A stretch of 64,000 bases of DNA from Endozoicomonas elysicola (lineage in GTDB: Bacteria > Pseudomonadota > Gammaproteobacteria > Pseudomonadales > Endozoicomonadaceae): positions 2,215,729-2,279,728 of the forward strand of contig NZ_JOJP01000001.1 in the NCBI RefSeq assembly GCF_000710775.1. The letters run 5' to 3'. Below are positions 50,067 through 58,644 of the stretch, in pieces (the first letter of the stretch is position 1; the number at the start of each line of letters is the position of its first letter). Made by a program: the position numbers and the translations under genes. The notes under the pieces were generated by a model. That model worked only from the letters and a program-made list of their open reading frames with translations. It was not told where the DNA came from and did no database searches.

Positions 50067-51674
50067 CTATTGCGGAATGCTGTAATAGGTATTCCAGATC
50101 GATTGATAACGGGCAACTTCCTGCTGCCATTTTTGTTCACTCCAGCCAAGTTCTTCGCTGCAAATGGCCTTGATTTTATCTTCAAAAATCAAACCTCCAT
50201 TCTCGAGCAGCAGGCCTAGGCGTGTTCGGCGCAGCAGGAGATCATCCAGGTGAACAATCGCTTCATTACCCGCAGACCAGCGTAACTCTGCCCATAGGGC
50301 TCGAGCACCGGGAATAACATCCAGTTCATCTGGATTAGACTGCTCCAGCAAACGGTTACTGTCCATTCCATAATGGCCTTGAATTCGTTTCTGCAAATAA
50401 TCAGGTAGTTGTTTTAATAAAGAAGTGGCGGGCTCATGTTGAGTAAACATATCTGCACCGGAATCACTGAAATCAACGCCCGGCAGATACGCTTCAGCGG
50501 CCTGTAAAACATCTAGGGCAATCAACCGGAAGGTGGTTAACTTACCGCCGCTGATGGTCACCAGACCGTTATCGTTCCAGATACTGTGATCACGCTTTTC
50601 TTTCGAAGGGTTCAGTGCGCCAGAGCTTACCAGGGGGCGAACACCAGCCCAGGAAGAAATAATATCCTGCTCTGTTAATTCGGCTTTCGGGAATTGGAAT
50701 CTGACTGCGGCCATCAAATATTCCAACTCATTACGTGTCATGGCAACCTCGTGGTTAACAATGTCGCCATTGTCCAGATCGGTTGTACCGATTACTGTTC
50801 TGCCTTCCCAGGGGAAAATAAAAATCGGGCGTTTATCATCCGGATGCATCGCGGTATAAGCCTGTGCGACTGGCAGTCGCCAGCCAGGCACGACAATATG
50901 GCTGCCTCGGGCAGGGCGTATATGACGCTCTGACGTCAGTTCTCCCCGCAGCTCATCACCCCACGCCCCCGTTGCATTAATAACGACTTTAGCGTTCACC
51001 GACATCAACTGACCGGTTTCTGCATCTTTCAACTGTGCACCGATTACTCGACCCTTCTCTTTAATCAGAGAATCGACAGCAACGTAGTTAATAACGGTTG
51101 CTCCGTCTTTCTGAGCTTCCCGAAGCACTCGAATGACTAAGCGTGAGTCGTCAGTGACGGCATCGGCAAACTGGGTGCCACCAAGCAGGTCATGTTCATT
51201 GATCAAAGGGCTCAGGTTTTCGAAATCATGGCGTTTATGAAACTTGCGGTAACGCTTTCCAGCGAAAAAATCATAAATACGCAATAACACATTAAAGACA
51301 AATGGTCCGGGAAATCCGCTTTTATAATGCGCCATCAGATACCCCATCTGATCAACCAGACCCGGGGCTTCTTTCATCAAACGTTCTCGCTCCGACACGG
51401 AGTGCATGGTGGTTTTAATATCACCAGAAGCGATATAGCGCAGGCCACCGTGAACCATTTTCGAGGAACGGCTGGAGGTACCCCAGGCAAAATCCTGACG
51501 ATCAACCAACAGGACTTTCAAGCCGCGTCGGGCAGCTTCACGGGCAATACCGGCACCGGTGATACCACCACCGGCGATAACGATATCCCACTGGTGGTCA
51601 GCATTGTCTGCTAAATGTTTCAGTAACCGATCCCGGTTTCCTACCTGCCACTGTTCTTGCCACATAAACTGCAT
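50067..51674 (-). CDS. glpD: Glycerol-3-phosphate dehydrogenase (GlpD-like)
   Basis: The 535-residue FAD enzyme has the N-terminal Rossmann motif DIVIAGGGITGAGIAREAARRG near residue 30, SRSSKMVHGGLRYI near 70, VINATGAWGDEL near 240 and a C-terminal helical domain with MCSEELGW-like residues. It oxidises glycerol 3-phosphate to dihydroxyacetone phosphate, feeding electrons to quinones at the inner membrane. In this cluster it probably oxidises the product of the FGGY kinase. It starts 26 bp from the ADPS-like gene upstream, so the two are likely co-transcribed. Length and motif agree with aerobic GlpD. Confidence 0.9.
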   Translation of the reverse strand: MQFMWQEQWQVGNRDRLLKHLADNADHQWDIVIAGGGITGAGIAREAARRGLKVLLVDRQDFAWGTSSRSSKMVHGGLRYIASGDIKTTMHSVSERERLMKEAPGLVDQMGYLMAHYKSGFPGPFVFNVLLRIYDFFAGKRYRKFHKRHDFENLSPLINEHDLLGGTQFADAVTDDSRLVIRVLREAQKDGATVINYVAVDSLIKEKGRVIGAQLKDAETGQLMSVNAKVVINATGAWGDELRGELTSERHIRPARGSHIVVPGWRLPVAQAYTAMHPDDKRPIFIFPWEGRTVIGTTDLDNGDIVNHEVAMTRNELEYLMAAVRFQFPKAELTEQDIISSWAGVRPLVSSGALNPSKEKRDHSIWNDNGLVTISGGKLTTFRLIALDVLQAAEAYLPGVDFSDSGADMFTQHEPATSLLKQLPDYLQKRIQGHYGMDSNRLLEQSNPDELDVIPGARALWAELRWSAGNEAIVHLDDLLLRRTRLGLLLENGGLIFEDKIKAICSEELGWSEQKWQQEVARYQSIWNTYYSIPQ

Positions 51675-51700
51675 TCCTGGTTTGCTATGTAAAGCGAGGG

Positions 51701-53302
51701 TTATTCCTGAAGTAAAACACCAGGGTTCAGTCGCTTTTCCGGGTCAAAATCTTTCACCAGCGTTTTAATAACCCGCATACCTAACTCACCCTTTTCAACC
51801 GGCATATAGAGGGCATGGTCACGCCCGACACCGTGCTGGTGAGAAATGGTTGCACGACCTTGAGCAATGACTTCACAGGTTTTGGATTTAAGCTTTTTCC
51901 AGCGTTCCAGGGTGGCTTCGTAGCTGTCGGCACAGCGGAAGAAGTAAGTGGTGTAGATACTCGCGCCCTGACCGTAAATATGGGAGAGGTGGGTAAAGAC
52001 CATGACTTTCTCACCGTCGTCTTTCAGCGCATTTTCAAGGGTGGTTTCCATCTGGCTCATCTGTTCATCAATATTTCCCCAGTCGGTTGAGGTTTCCAGC
52101 GTATCAACCGCGATGCCCTGCGCCCAGGTGGTTTCCCGTAAATAGGGGAATTTGAAGCGACCATGCGCCCAGATCGTACCCATGATGTTGGCCAGTGCTC
52201 CGCCAACGCCTCCGTGCTTTTTCAAAATCTTTTTAAGCTGCTTCAGGGCCACTTTATTCTGGTATTTAGAGCCTGTAACACCAAAGGTCAGCATGCAGCG
52301 ATTATCATCCAGTCCGCGAAAACGCAGATACCCATCCAGTAGCTTAAACTGCTTGAGTGATGTACCTAAATTGGCATGGGCTCGCGTCTCTTTGGCGTTG
52401 CTGACACGCATCATGGACAGAGGGATTTTCTGCTGGGCAACTTCCCGCGCAACGGTTTTGCCCGCCTGCCAGTTTGGCATGAAGCACACCATGAACTTTT
52501 CTTCTTCAGGCGCCCGTTGTACGCGTACCTTAACTTCCGTGAAGATACCCATGCGGCCTTCAGTACCCATGGTCACTTCACGGATATCAGGGCCGGCAGA
52601 TGAGGCCGGGATTGATGGTATGTCCAGGGTACCCTGCAGGGTTTCCATACGACCACCGGCAAACATTTGCTCAATACGACCATAACGGAGCGATTGCTGG
52701 CCTGAGGAGCGGGAGGCAATCCAGCCACCAATGGTGGATAACTCCCAGGATTGAGGGTAATGGCCCAGCGTATAACCGCGAGCCTGTAGCTGGGCTTCAA
52801 CCTGGGGGCCGGGAGTACCGGCACCAAAGGTGGCAATCTGGCTCTCTTCATTGAGATCCATCAATTGATTCATTCGACCCATATCAATGGTCAGAATGGC
52901 CTTCGTGCTTTTCTGCGGCGTAATGTGACCGGCGACGGAGGTACCACCACCGTATGGGATAACAATGAAATCATGCTGAACCGCAAACTCTAACAGCTCG
53001 CGGACCTGTGCACTGGTTTCCGGATAGGCCACACCATCGGGGAAAAATTCAAAGTCGCCGCTGCGCATGGCCAGCCAGTCGGGGAAGCTCTGACCACGAG
53101 CGTGTCGCACACGATCTTCTTCTGCGGTAACAATCAGTGGGTGCTGGGGCAGGCGTGATGCCGGTACCCTGGCCATCACACTGTCCAGAGTTGCATCTTT
53201 CAGGGGAGCAGGTTCGCCAATAATACTGCGAATCAATGCACCTCCATGGTCGGATACTTCTTTGACGTAACTATCATCACCCCAGCCATTCCAACGGCGC
53301 AT
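51701..53302 (-). CDS. FAD-binding oxidase, alkyl-DHAP synthase-like
   Basis: The 533-residue protein is a VAO/PCMH-type flavoenzyme. The PCMH FAD domain (IPYGGGTSVAGHITPQ near residue 118, and the later SELSTIGGWIASRSSGQQSLRYG-like part near 190, paraphrased) is followed by a cap domain and the C-terminal motif ISHQHGVGRDHALYM near 490. That motif closely recalls alkyldihydroxyacetonephosphate synthase, whose HHHGVG region is catalytic. ADPS makes the ether bond of ether lipids from acyl-DHAP and fatty alcohol. Bacterial relatives near GlpD and FGGY kinase are of uncertain function. Here GlpD could supply DHAP, so an ether-lipid role is attractive but unproven. D-lactate/glycolate oxidase-type activity is the main alternative. 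The start at 53302 follows a purine-rich stretch. Confidence 0.75.
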   Translation of the reverse strand: MRRWNGWGDDSYVKEVSDHGGALIRSIIGEPAPLKDATLDSVMARVPASRLPQHPLIVTAEEDRVRHARGQSFPDWLAMRSGDFEFFPDGVAYPETSAQVRELLEFAVQHDFIVIPYGGGTSVAGHITPQKSTKAILTIDMGRMNQLMDLNEESQIATFGAGTPGPQVEAQLQARGYTLGHYPQSWELSTIGGWIASRSSGQQSLRYGRIEQMFAGGRMETLQGTLDIPSIPASSAGPDIREVTMGTEGRMGIFTEVKVRVQRAPEEEKFMVCFMPNWQAGKTVAREVAQQKIPLSMMRVSNAKETRAHANLGTSLKQFKLLDGYLRFRGLDDNRCMLTFGVTGSKYQNKVALKQLKKILKKHGGVGGALANIMGTIWAHGRFKFPYLRETTWAQGIAVDTLETSTDWGNIDEQMSQMETTLENALKDDGEKVMVFTHLSHIYGQGASIYTTYFFRCADSYEATLERWKKLKSKTCEVIAQGRATISHQHGVGRDHALYMPVEKGELGMRVIKTLVKDFDPEKRLNPGVLLQE

Positions 53303-53356
53303 GTCTACCTCTGTATTCTTCTTATTCTTTGGGTGCGAATAACTGCCATGTAGAGC

Positions 53357-53523
53357 TAGGAGCCTGTCGGACTTACCACTGGCCTACTGCGAAAAAGCCG
53401 GATTTGGCCATTTTTTATGCTGCTTTTCGTTGAATAGAACCACTATTCGCCTCAAATCAGCATAAAAACTGGCTCAAACTGGACTTTTTCTCGCTACGGC
53501 CGGTTAAGTCCGACAGGCTCCTA
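53357..53523. mobile_element. MITE-like near-palindrome, 167 bp
   Basis: Left and right ends (TAGGAGCCTGTCGGACTTA and its inverted copy) begin long arms that pair over most of the element, with AAAAAGCCGGA/GGACTTTTT and GGTTCTATTCAACG-type inner parts. CTAG stands at both edges: AGCTAGGAGCC and GGCTCCTAGG. It encodes nothing. Non-autonomous elements of this shape are moved by a transposase supplied elsewhere. Confidence 0.75.
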
Positions 53524-53656
53524 GGGAACAGCTAACGCTCATTTATGTACGATTTTTTCAGAATTATAAATTAGAACGATCGTTTGAATTGGTAATGTAG
53601 CAAGTTGGGTCATGGGATTTCAATGATTAGAGAAGGAGTGGGCCAGAAATTATCAT

Positions 53657-53724
53657 GTTCACCACAAAGGCACAGAGCCACAGAGAAGCGCTTTTCTTAG
53701 TATCTCTGTGCCTTTGTGATGAAC
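53657..53724. repeat. Dispersed hairpin repeat, family A copy 6
   Basis: The arms GTTCACCACAAAGGCACAGAG and CTCTGTGCCTTTGTGATGAAC pair well around GCCACAGAGAAGCGCTTTTC. It lies 34 bp downstream of the hydrolase stop (minus strand) and may act as its terminator. Confidence 0.8.
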
Positions 53725-53757
53725 ATTCAAGTAATTTTTAATGCGAAAGTCGGCAGT

Positions 53758-54864
53758 TCAGAGGTTTACTTTTTCCACAGTAAAATGCCCATTATCCAGT
53801 GGCAGTTTGGTTTCTGTTTTTTGTTTGAAGTTAACCAGGTCAAGGTCCAGCTCTTTGATACGACTGTCGTTCATGGTGGTGAAATACAGCACCTTTTTTT
53901 GCTGGTCGATAACAGAAGTCCACTGGGTAGCGCTGGGCAGATTCGGTATATGTTGCCTGTGATGTGGACCAAACTCTGAACCTAACGGTATGTCGAAATT
54001 GTTGAGAATATGAAATGCCTGAGAAACGGCATCTTTACTGGTTTTCATGGGTGGGGCGGTGTGCAGGTAAAAGGATGCCCGGACAAATCGCGATGGTGGG
54101 CTGATATCGCCGGGCAATCCGGCAAAAGCGCTGCCGACACCAAACGAGTTCGCCAGGTATTGGCCAATCTTTTTCGGTGCTGCGCTGCCGGGGTCCAGGT
54201 GAATGTAGTTATTCAGGTTGGTGACCTGCCAGGGGAAATCTGGTGAATTAGTCAGTACCCCCACTTCATTGTCGTAAATATGGACCTGCCCATGGTTGAT
54301 GATCTCAATCACAATACTGGCCCCGGTGTTATCGGTTACACGCCAATGGGCAGTCGGTGATGGATTACCTTTGGCATCAATAAACACATGAACAATTTTA
54401 ATGTTGGCCATGGCCGACTTTACGTCTTTAACCGTTTTGAACTGGCTCAGCATCCAGCGGACAAAATCCATATCGGTAATATTGTTTCTGGTTTTCTTCG
54501 GGTCGAACTTTGCCAGTGAACCATAGCCTTTGAAATAAAATAACCCGGCAGTAAGACCTTCCTCGTTAACCCCTTCCGCAATAAACCGGTCATCACTGAC
54601 CGAGATGCCCGCAAACCCGTATTTGCTTTTCCAGCTCAGCCCGTTTTTTCCGTTGGGGAGGGTTGATGTGTACTGGTAATCACGGGGGGCAAGAATCAGC
54701 TTGCTGTTCAGGTTGCTCTCGCCCCACTCAATGGTTCTGGCGTGAATATTGGCATTTGACTCGGTGGTGATGGTGATGCCGGTACAGGCATGCACAGTTC
54801 GGTAAGAAGGGATGGTTAGTAGCAGAGCCAGTAGTAGATGGCCTGATAAGAATCTCACTAGCAT
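53758..54864 (-). CDS. Secreted choloylglycine hydrolase family protein (bile salt hydrolase/penicillin V acylase type)
   Basis: The 368-residue Ntn-hydrolase is made as a precursor with a 26-residue signal peptide ending VHA; removal exposes the nucleophile Cys27 (CTGI). Sixteen residues later Arg43 (HARTIEWG) matches the Arg of the family, while Glu46 stands where bile salt hydrolases and penicillin V acylases have Asp. Asn in LTNSPDF and Arg in PPSRFVR are also kept. Family enzymes cleave amides such as conjugated bile salts, penicillin V or N-acyl homoserine lactones. The signal peptide places it in the periplasm or outside, typical of Gram-negative members. A steroid-degrading and symporter-bearing genome makes conjugated bile-like steroids an interesting substrate, but AHLs are equally plausible. 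Confidence 0.85.
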   Translation of the reverse strand: MLVRFLSGHLLLALLLTIPSYRTVHACTGITITTESNANIHARTIEWGESNLNSKLILAPRDYQYTSTLPNGKNGLSWKSKYGFAGISVSDDRFIAEGVNEEGLTAGLFYFKGYGSLAKFDPKKTRNNITDMDFVRWMLSQFKTVKDVKSAMANIKIVHVFIDAKGNPSPTAHWRVTDNTGASIVIEIINHGQVHIYDNEVGVLTNSPDFPWQVTNLNNYIHLDPGSAAPKKIGQYLANSFGVGSAFAGLPGDISPPSRFVRASFYLHTAPPMKTSKDAVSQAFHILNNFDIPLGSEFGPHHRQHIPNLPSATQWTSVIDQQKKVLYFTTMNDSRIKELDLDLVNFKQKTETKLPLDNGHFTVEKVNL

Positions 54865-55266
54865 TGAAGGTTACCTCGTCTCACGATTCCTGAATCTATG
54901 GATTTGGAACGGATTTGCTATGAATAATTATCAGCCGGATATGGAACTCTGCCAGTTTTCTATTTGGGGAGATGATGTACTTATGGGTGCTGCTTAACGA
55001 TCCCTCAGGTCTTTATAAGAAGATCACAGTGTTCGGCAATGCAGAAATTATATGACTACATCATTTTTATGTTCAGGTACCTGCCTTCTCTAGGAGCGTT
55101 ACCAACTGTTTGCATATCCGTTGCTAACACTCATCCTATGCAGGACAGCTAAAGAAAATATGATTTGACAGTAATTCTTACGGGGGTGTTATGGAAAAAT
55201 ACCTGATGCTAATGATACTTGCCTTTTTAATCCTGGAATAAGTGCAGCAATGAGGCAGGAGAGATT
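54865..55266. other. Intergenic region with a 16-codon ORF
   Basis: About 400 bp between the divergent hydrolase and effector-candidate genes. Apart from the micro-ORF at 55191-55241 no coding signal is seen. TTGACA at 55165-55170 could be a -35 box, but no matching -10 box was found. Confidence 0.4.
55191..55241 (+). CDS. Possible micro-ORF, 16 residues, hydrophobic
   Basis: ATG-to-TAA reading MEKYLMLMILAFLILE, preceded by GGGGGTGTT. It ends 25 bases before the effector-candidate start. It may be a small membrane peptide or a leader; equally it may be chance, since only 17 codons are involved. Confidence 0.25.
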   Translation: MEKYLMLMILAFLILE

Positions 55267-56718
55267 GTGGATATAAGTAATAGTACTACGTTGCCATTTA
55301 ACGAAGCTGATATAAGAGAATCAAGGCCTGATTCATCTCTCGGTACTGGTCATGAATCAGAGGCATTGGTTGGACCTCGAAGCGTTAAAGTCGAAAGGGA
55401 TCTGCCTATCAATATGCAGAAAAAATTGAGTCAGATGCCTGATACCAAGCTGCAGGAATTACCGGCTGATCATAGAACTATCTCAATTGCTCATCGCTCA
55501 TCGGAGGAGCAGAGCTCTCCACAAGAGCAACTGACTCTATCCCCTGACACTTCACCTCCCTCTGGTATTGAAGCAATGTTACCATCAAGGAAGCGGGAAC
55601 AGCCCTTAGATTCAGAGGGTTCTCAACCGGCCAAGCAGGGACGATACTCTCTTTGCAATGATGCTACCGTTGCTTCCGGGAGGCCAGAGGGTGCCGAATT
55701 AGATTCACGTCTAATGTCTCTGGCGGATCAATTGAATACTGTTAAACCCGACGGCGTTTATGCGTTAGCGAAGGGCTTCTCTGAGAATGCTCAGGGTCAG
55801 CCATATGGAGCACTGACGGTTGATTTTTTAGTGAAACAGTTTGTTGCCAGTCATGATCGAAAGTATGGTGAAAATCTCTGCTTATTTGTTGTGTGCCTTA
55901 GCGAGTTGATGCCTTCCATCATTCGTGGTGAAGCTGCAATTCGTTCGAAGCTTCATCCTGTGATTCTTGATATTTTTAAATCAGAGTTTGAAGAAAAGCT
56001 GAGAAAAATAGCGGCTAACGGCGATATGATGTACTCGCTCGAGAATGAAGCTCAAAAGGTTGATTTTGATGTTTCCAGCGGTTCAGGTTTATTGCTCCAT
56101 CTGTCAGAGATTCACCCAGACTACATCAAACAATTTTTTATCATTCCTGATGCTGAGTATGTGAACGACTGCCTTGAGTTAGAGGATATATTTCACGAAA
56201 GATTGCCGTACTATTGTGCCAAAGACTATGTGATTAAGACATTACCCAAAAAGATTACTGACAGTCTATATGCGCCACTATCCCAAAGGGTCAACAGCTA
56301 TGTTCAGCGGTTAGCAACTGAAGACCTTTTTCGTGTTTCTGGTGCCCAAGTGGCTGCAGGAGATGCTGCTTTCGGACAGTTCGATGCACTCAATAATATG
56401 GGGGCTAATCAAAGTTGTCATAACACCCATGTCCAGTTTGAAAGGATGTCTGATGCCAGTATGGATCATACACTGAGAGCCTTTAGTGATACTCATCAAG
56501 TCAGACAAAGGGTTAATGATCAGCTTTTAAAACAGCTCAGAATGGATCTGGAGGTTGTGTCTTTTGACTGTCTTGAGGAGGAAATTGGTCAGGATCAGGA
56601 AATGGAGGAAGATCAAGGTATTGCTGAAGATAAAACTATTGCTGACTTTCCTGCTTTTATGAATAGAGTAATTAATGGTATTGAGGAGAAGATTGAAAAT
56701 TTTTCTGCGCTTGTTTGA
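55267..56718 (+). CDS. Hypothetical protein, candidate T3SS effector
   Basis: The 483-residue protein has no family I recognise. The N-terminal 140 residues are Ser/Pro/Glu-rich and disordered, as in T3SS substrates, and contain PSRKREQPLDSEGSQPAKQGR (about 105-125), which resembles a bipartite nuclear localisation signal. From about 145 to 430 it is helical (LVKQFVASHDRKYGENLCLF, IKQFFIIPDAEYVNDCLEL), and an acidic tail with EEEIGQDQEMEEDQG follows. The GTG at 55267 is the start read from the frame; GGCAGGAGAG lies seven bases upstream. The effector assignment is inferred from style, the T3SS operon in the window and the isolated position. Confidence 0.5.
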   Translation: MDISNSTTLPFNEADIRESRPDSSLGTGHESEALVGPRSVKVERDLPINMQKKLSQMPDTKLQELPADHRTISIAHRSSEEQSSPQEQLTLSPDTSPPSGIEAMLPSRKREQPLDSEGSQPAKQGRYSLCNDATVASGRPEGAELDSRLMSLADQLNTVKPDGVYALAKGFSENAQGQPYGALTVDFLVKQFVASHDRKYGENLCLFVVCLSELMPSIIRGEAAIRSKLHPVILDIFKSEFEEKLRKIAANGDMMYSLENEAQKVDFDVSSGSGLLLHLSEIHPDYIKQFFIIPDAEYVNDCLELEDIFHERLPYYCAKDYVIKTLPKKITDSLYAPLSQRVNSYVQRLATEDLFRVSGAQVAAGDAAFGQFDALNNMGANQSCHNTHVQFERMSDASMDHTLRAFSDTHQVRQRVNDQLLKQLRMDLEVVSFDCLEEEIGQDQEMEEDQGIAEDKTIADFPAFMNRVINGIEEKIENFSALV

Positions 56719-57257
56719 ATATGCTTCTGTAGAGAGGTTAAAAGTAAGTTCAGTTTAATTGCCACTGAGCCTTTAATGTGGACTGAAGTGCTTTCATCTA
56801 AGCTTGTCAGGTAGTGATCTCTAATCCGTTATTTTTCCGGCTCTGGGCAGCCGGCTGATTGGGATCGATGCTGGTAATGGCGTGAGGGTGCTTTTTTACC
56901 TCAACTATTGTCGATAGGTTGATAAGAGCGTTGGATTTTTGGGGCTTGAATTGAAGCTCTAACCTTCTGCTTGCTATGCAGCCCGTATTTATAGAACTGG
57001 GTGTTCAGGAGAAATATCTGAACGGATCGTTGTTGCCCTATAACTCCAGAAGGTGGCACTTCATATGAATAAAATTCGACAGAACCTAATAAGAGTAACG
57101 AAGAAGCTTGAAGCATCTTATGGGCAGGATTTAATCATAGGTTGAGCCTGAACTTTCACTCGGGGTGGTGGATGTCATCACGGTAATCCTGAACAGCATC
57201 AATCCTACAAAAAAACGGCCGATGACTGTTTTAGAACAGAAAACTCAGGGCCATAAA
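56719..57257. other. Intergenic region, no supported gene
   Basis: About 540 bp follow the effector candidate. A minus-strand frame (56901-57116, 71 codons) is open but has no ribosome site and no recognisable domain. Start codons at 57165 and 57222 in frame with the VanZ-like gene add unlikely leader residues. Confidence 0.4.
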
Positions 57258-57683
57258 ATGAACGAACTATTCGCAGAGCTTCTGGCAATCCCTACTGCAA
57301 CCTGGCGAATCCTGTTTTTCTGTGCTCTGGCTTTTGCCTTATTTATGTCACTGATACCGGGTAAGTGGGACCCTACCCGATTTCTTAATGATAAGGTGAA
57401 ACATATTCTCACCTTTATGGTGTTGTTTCTGCTGCTTGATCTGGCTTTTCCAATGGCAGAGCTTCCGTGGTGGAAGCCTACAGGGCTGATGGCATTTGGG
57501 GTGTTTATCGAAACCTGTCAGCACATGACCCGTGATCGCCGTTTCAGTATTGCTGATATCCTGGCTAATGGGGTCGGGATTGGGCTTTATCTATTGATCA
57601 TTTTTTCTATTGGCTCATCGAGTGCCTCTGAAGGCAAATGCCAGCCCTGGCCTGAATGCATGAGTGTGTTGTTTAATCTCTAG
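57258..57683 (+). CDS. VanZ-like family membrane protein
   Basis: The 141-residue product has three to four hydrophobic helices (ILFFCALAFALFMSLIPG, HILTFMVLFLLLDLAF, LMAFGVFIETCQ and a terminal one) and the VanZ-type DKVKH and RRFSIADILANGVGIGLG-like motifs (near residues 45 and 95). The family is of unclear function; VanZ itself raises teicoplanin resistance. The ATG at 57258 has AGGG seven bases upstream and starts the conserved part; earlier in-frame ATGs add polar residues. A family A hairpin and T run follow the gene. Confidence 0.78.
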   Translation: MNELFAELLAIPTATWRILFFCALAFALFMSLIPGKWDPTRFLNDKVKHILTFMVLFLLLDLAFPMAELPWWKPTGLMAFGVFIETCQHMTRDRRFSIADILANGVGIGLYLLIIFSIGSSSASEGKCQPWPECMSVLFNL

Positions 57684-57713
57684 CTCGTAGCTTTTTTAAC
57701 CGCAATACCCAAG

Positions 57714-57787
57714 GGCATAAAAGGCACAAAGACACGAAGAGCCAGGGAAAAGCCTCTTTTCGTGTCTTTGTGGTTATGCCTTTTTTT
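57714..57787. repeat. Dispersed hairpin repeat, family A copy 7 with terminator run
   Basis: The arms GGCATAAAAGGCACAAAGACACGAAG and CTTTTCGTGTCTTTGTGGTTATGCC pair imperfectly, followed by a seven-T run in plus sense. It lies 31 bp after the VanZ-like stop and nine bases before the convergent Cys-rich gene end, so it may act as a terminator of VanZ. Confidence 0.75.
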
Positions 57788-57795
57788 CGGGTTGA

Positions 57796-58548
57796 CTATT
57801 TATCCCACTCACAGATTGGCTTGTTAGTACAGAAGTGGGAGGCACATACTTCATAGTCACATTGATGACTGCCTTTGGGGCACTTATCCCAGGTTGTGAA
57901 GGCGGAACAATGGAAAGCACCACATCCATCACCATTACACTGGTGGCATTCCGGAGAGAAGGTTTCACCGGTGCAGCCATTGGTTGCTGTCTCTACATAG
58001 CTGAAGAAGGGCGATGGGTAGATCGCTCCGACGAAGTGATCACAGGATTTCTGACCTTCGTCTGATACGGTTTCATAACCAAACTCAAAGCCTTTTTTGG
58101 CAGTGGTGTGCACGCAAATAGGGGGGAAGTGTTCAGGGTCGTGCTCATCTCCGCGGATAGCAAAGAAGGTTTTCCCGTGACTGTCCTTTTCAATGCTGGC
58201 AAATGATGTAAGCCAACTGGCGAGCTCCCCATGAGTAACATCCAGCCAGTCAAATTCAGTGGTTGTTAAGGATGTACTGAAGAAGCCGTGCTCGGGCAGG
58301 ATATACTCACACACGTAAGTACGGGCTTTATGTCCGGGAATAACTCTACCAATAATATCACCGGAAATACCTGACTCAGGGCTGAACGGTAAAATACACA
58401 GTAAAACATTGGGCTTGGCTCTCTCATATGCATAGGGGGTCAGTTGAGAAGCTGCTTTCAGATGGTTTGGGAAATCTGCCGCGTTGGTCTGAAGAGCAGC
58501 TGCCAGCAGACATATCAGCAGTGCGCGAACCTTATGTATTACATTCAT
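57796..58548 (-). CDS. Secreted Cys-rich protein, paralog B
   Basis: The 250-residue precursor has a signal peptide (VRALLICLLAAALQTNA) and about 14 cysteines in the mature chain. The N-terminal half has NVLLCILP and VCEYIL parts. The C-terminal half has ETFSPECHQCNGDGCGAF and HCSAFTTWDKCPKGSH, then CDYEVC...FCTNKPICEWDK at the end. I recognise no family; the dense C-terminal cysteines suggest a disulphide-knotted exported domain. It is a tandem copy of the gene 96 bp upstream (58645-59394), with the same motif order and end. The direction is away from the BASS transporter gene. Toxin, adhesin or inhibitor roles are all open. Confidence 0.7.
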   Translation of the reverse strand: MNVIHKVRALLICLLAAALQTNAADFPNHLKAASQLTPYAYERAKPNVLLCILPFSPESGISGDIIGRVIPGHKARTYVCEYILPEHGFFSTSLTTTEFDWLDVTHGELASWLTSFASIEKDSHGKTFFAIRGDEHDPEHFPPICVHTTAKKGFEFGYETVSDEGQKSCDHFVGAIYPSPFFSYVETATNGCTGETFSPECHQCNGDGCGAFHCSAFTTWDKCPKGSHQCDYEVCASHFCTNKPICEWDK

Positions 58549-58644
58549 AATAAGAAGTCTGTAATGGTAAAAATATTACTGATATGCAGGCCGCCAAGGT
58601 GAAGGCCTGCATGGAAATAGGTTTAGATGGCAGGGGGTGGCGGG

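Larger units (their letters stand above)
53303..53757. other. Repeat-bearing intergenic region
   Basis: About 455 bp between the ADPS-like gene and the choloylglycine hydrolase hold a 167-bp near-palindrome (53357-53523) and hairpin repeat copy 6 (53657-53724). No coding region is supported. The AT-rich part around 53560-53640 contains no gene I recognise. Confidence 0.6.

Noticed and set aside
56901-57116. Minus-strand ORF of 71 codons between the effector candidate and VanZ gene
   Set aside because: No ribosome site, no known motif and no partner; could be a fragment of a lost gene, but nothing in the sequence supports it.
7359-57787. The seven family A hairpins as a CRISPR array
   Set aside because: Copies are far apart, unequal in length and separated by genes; no regular spacers and no cas genes.
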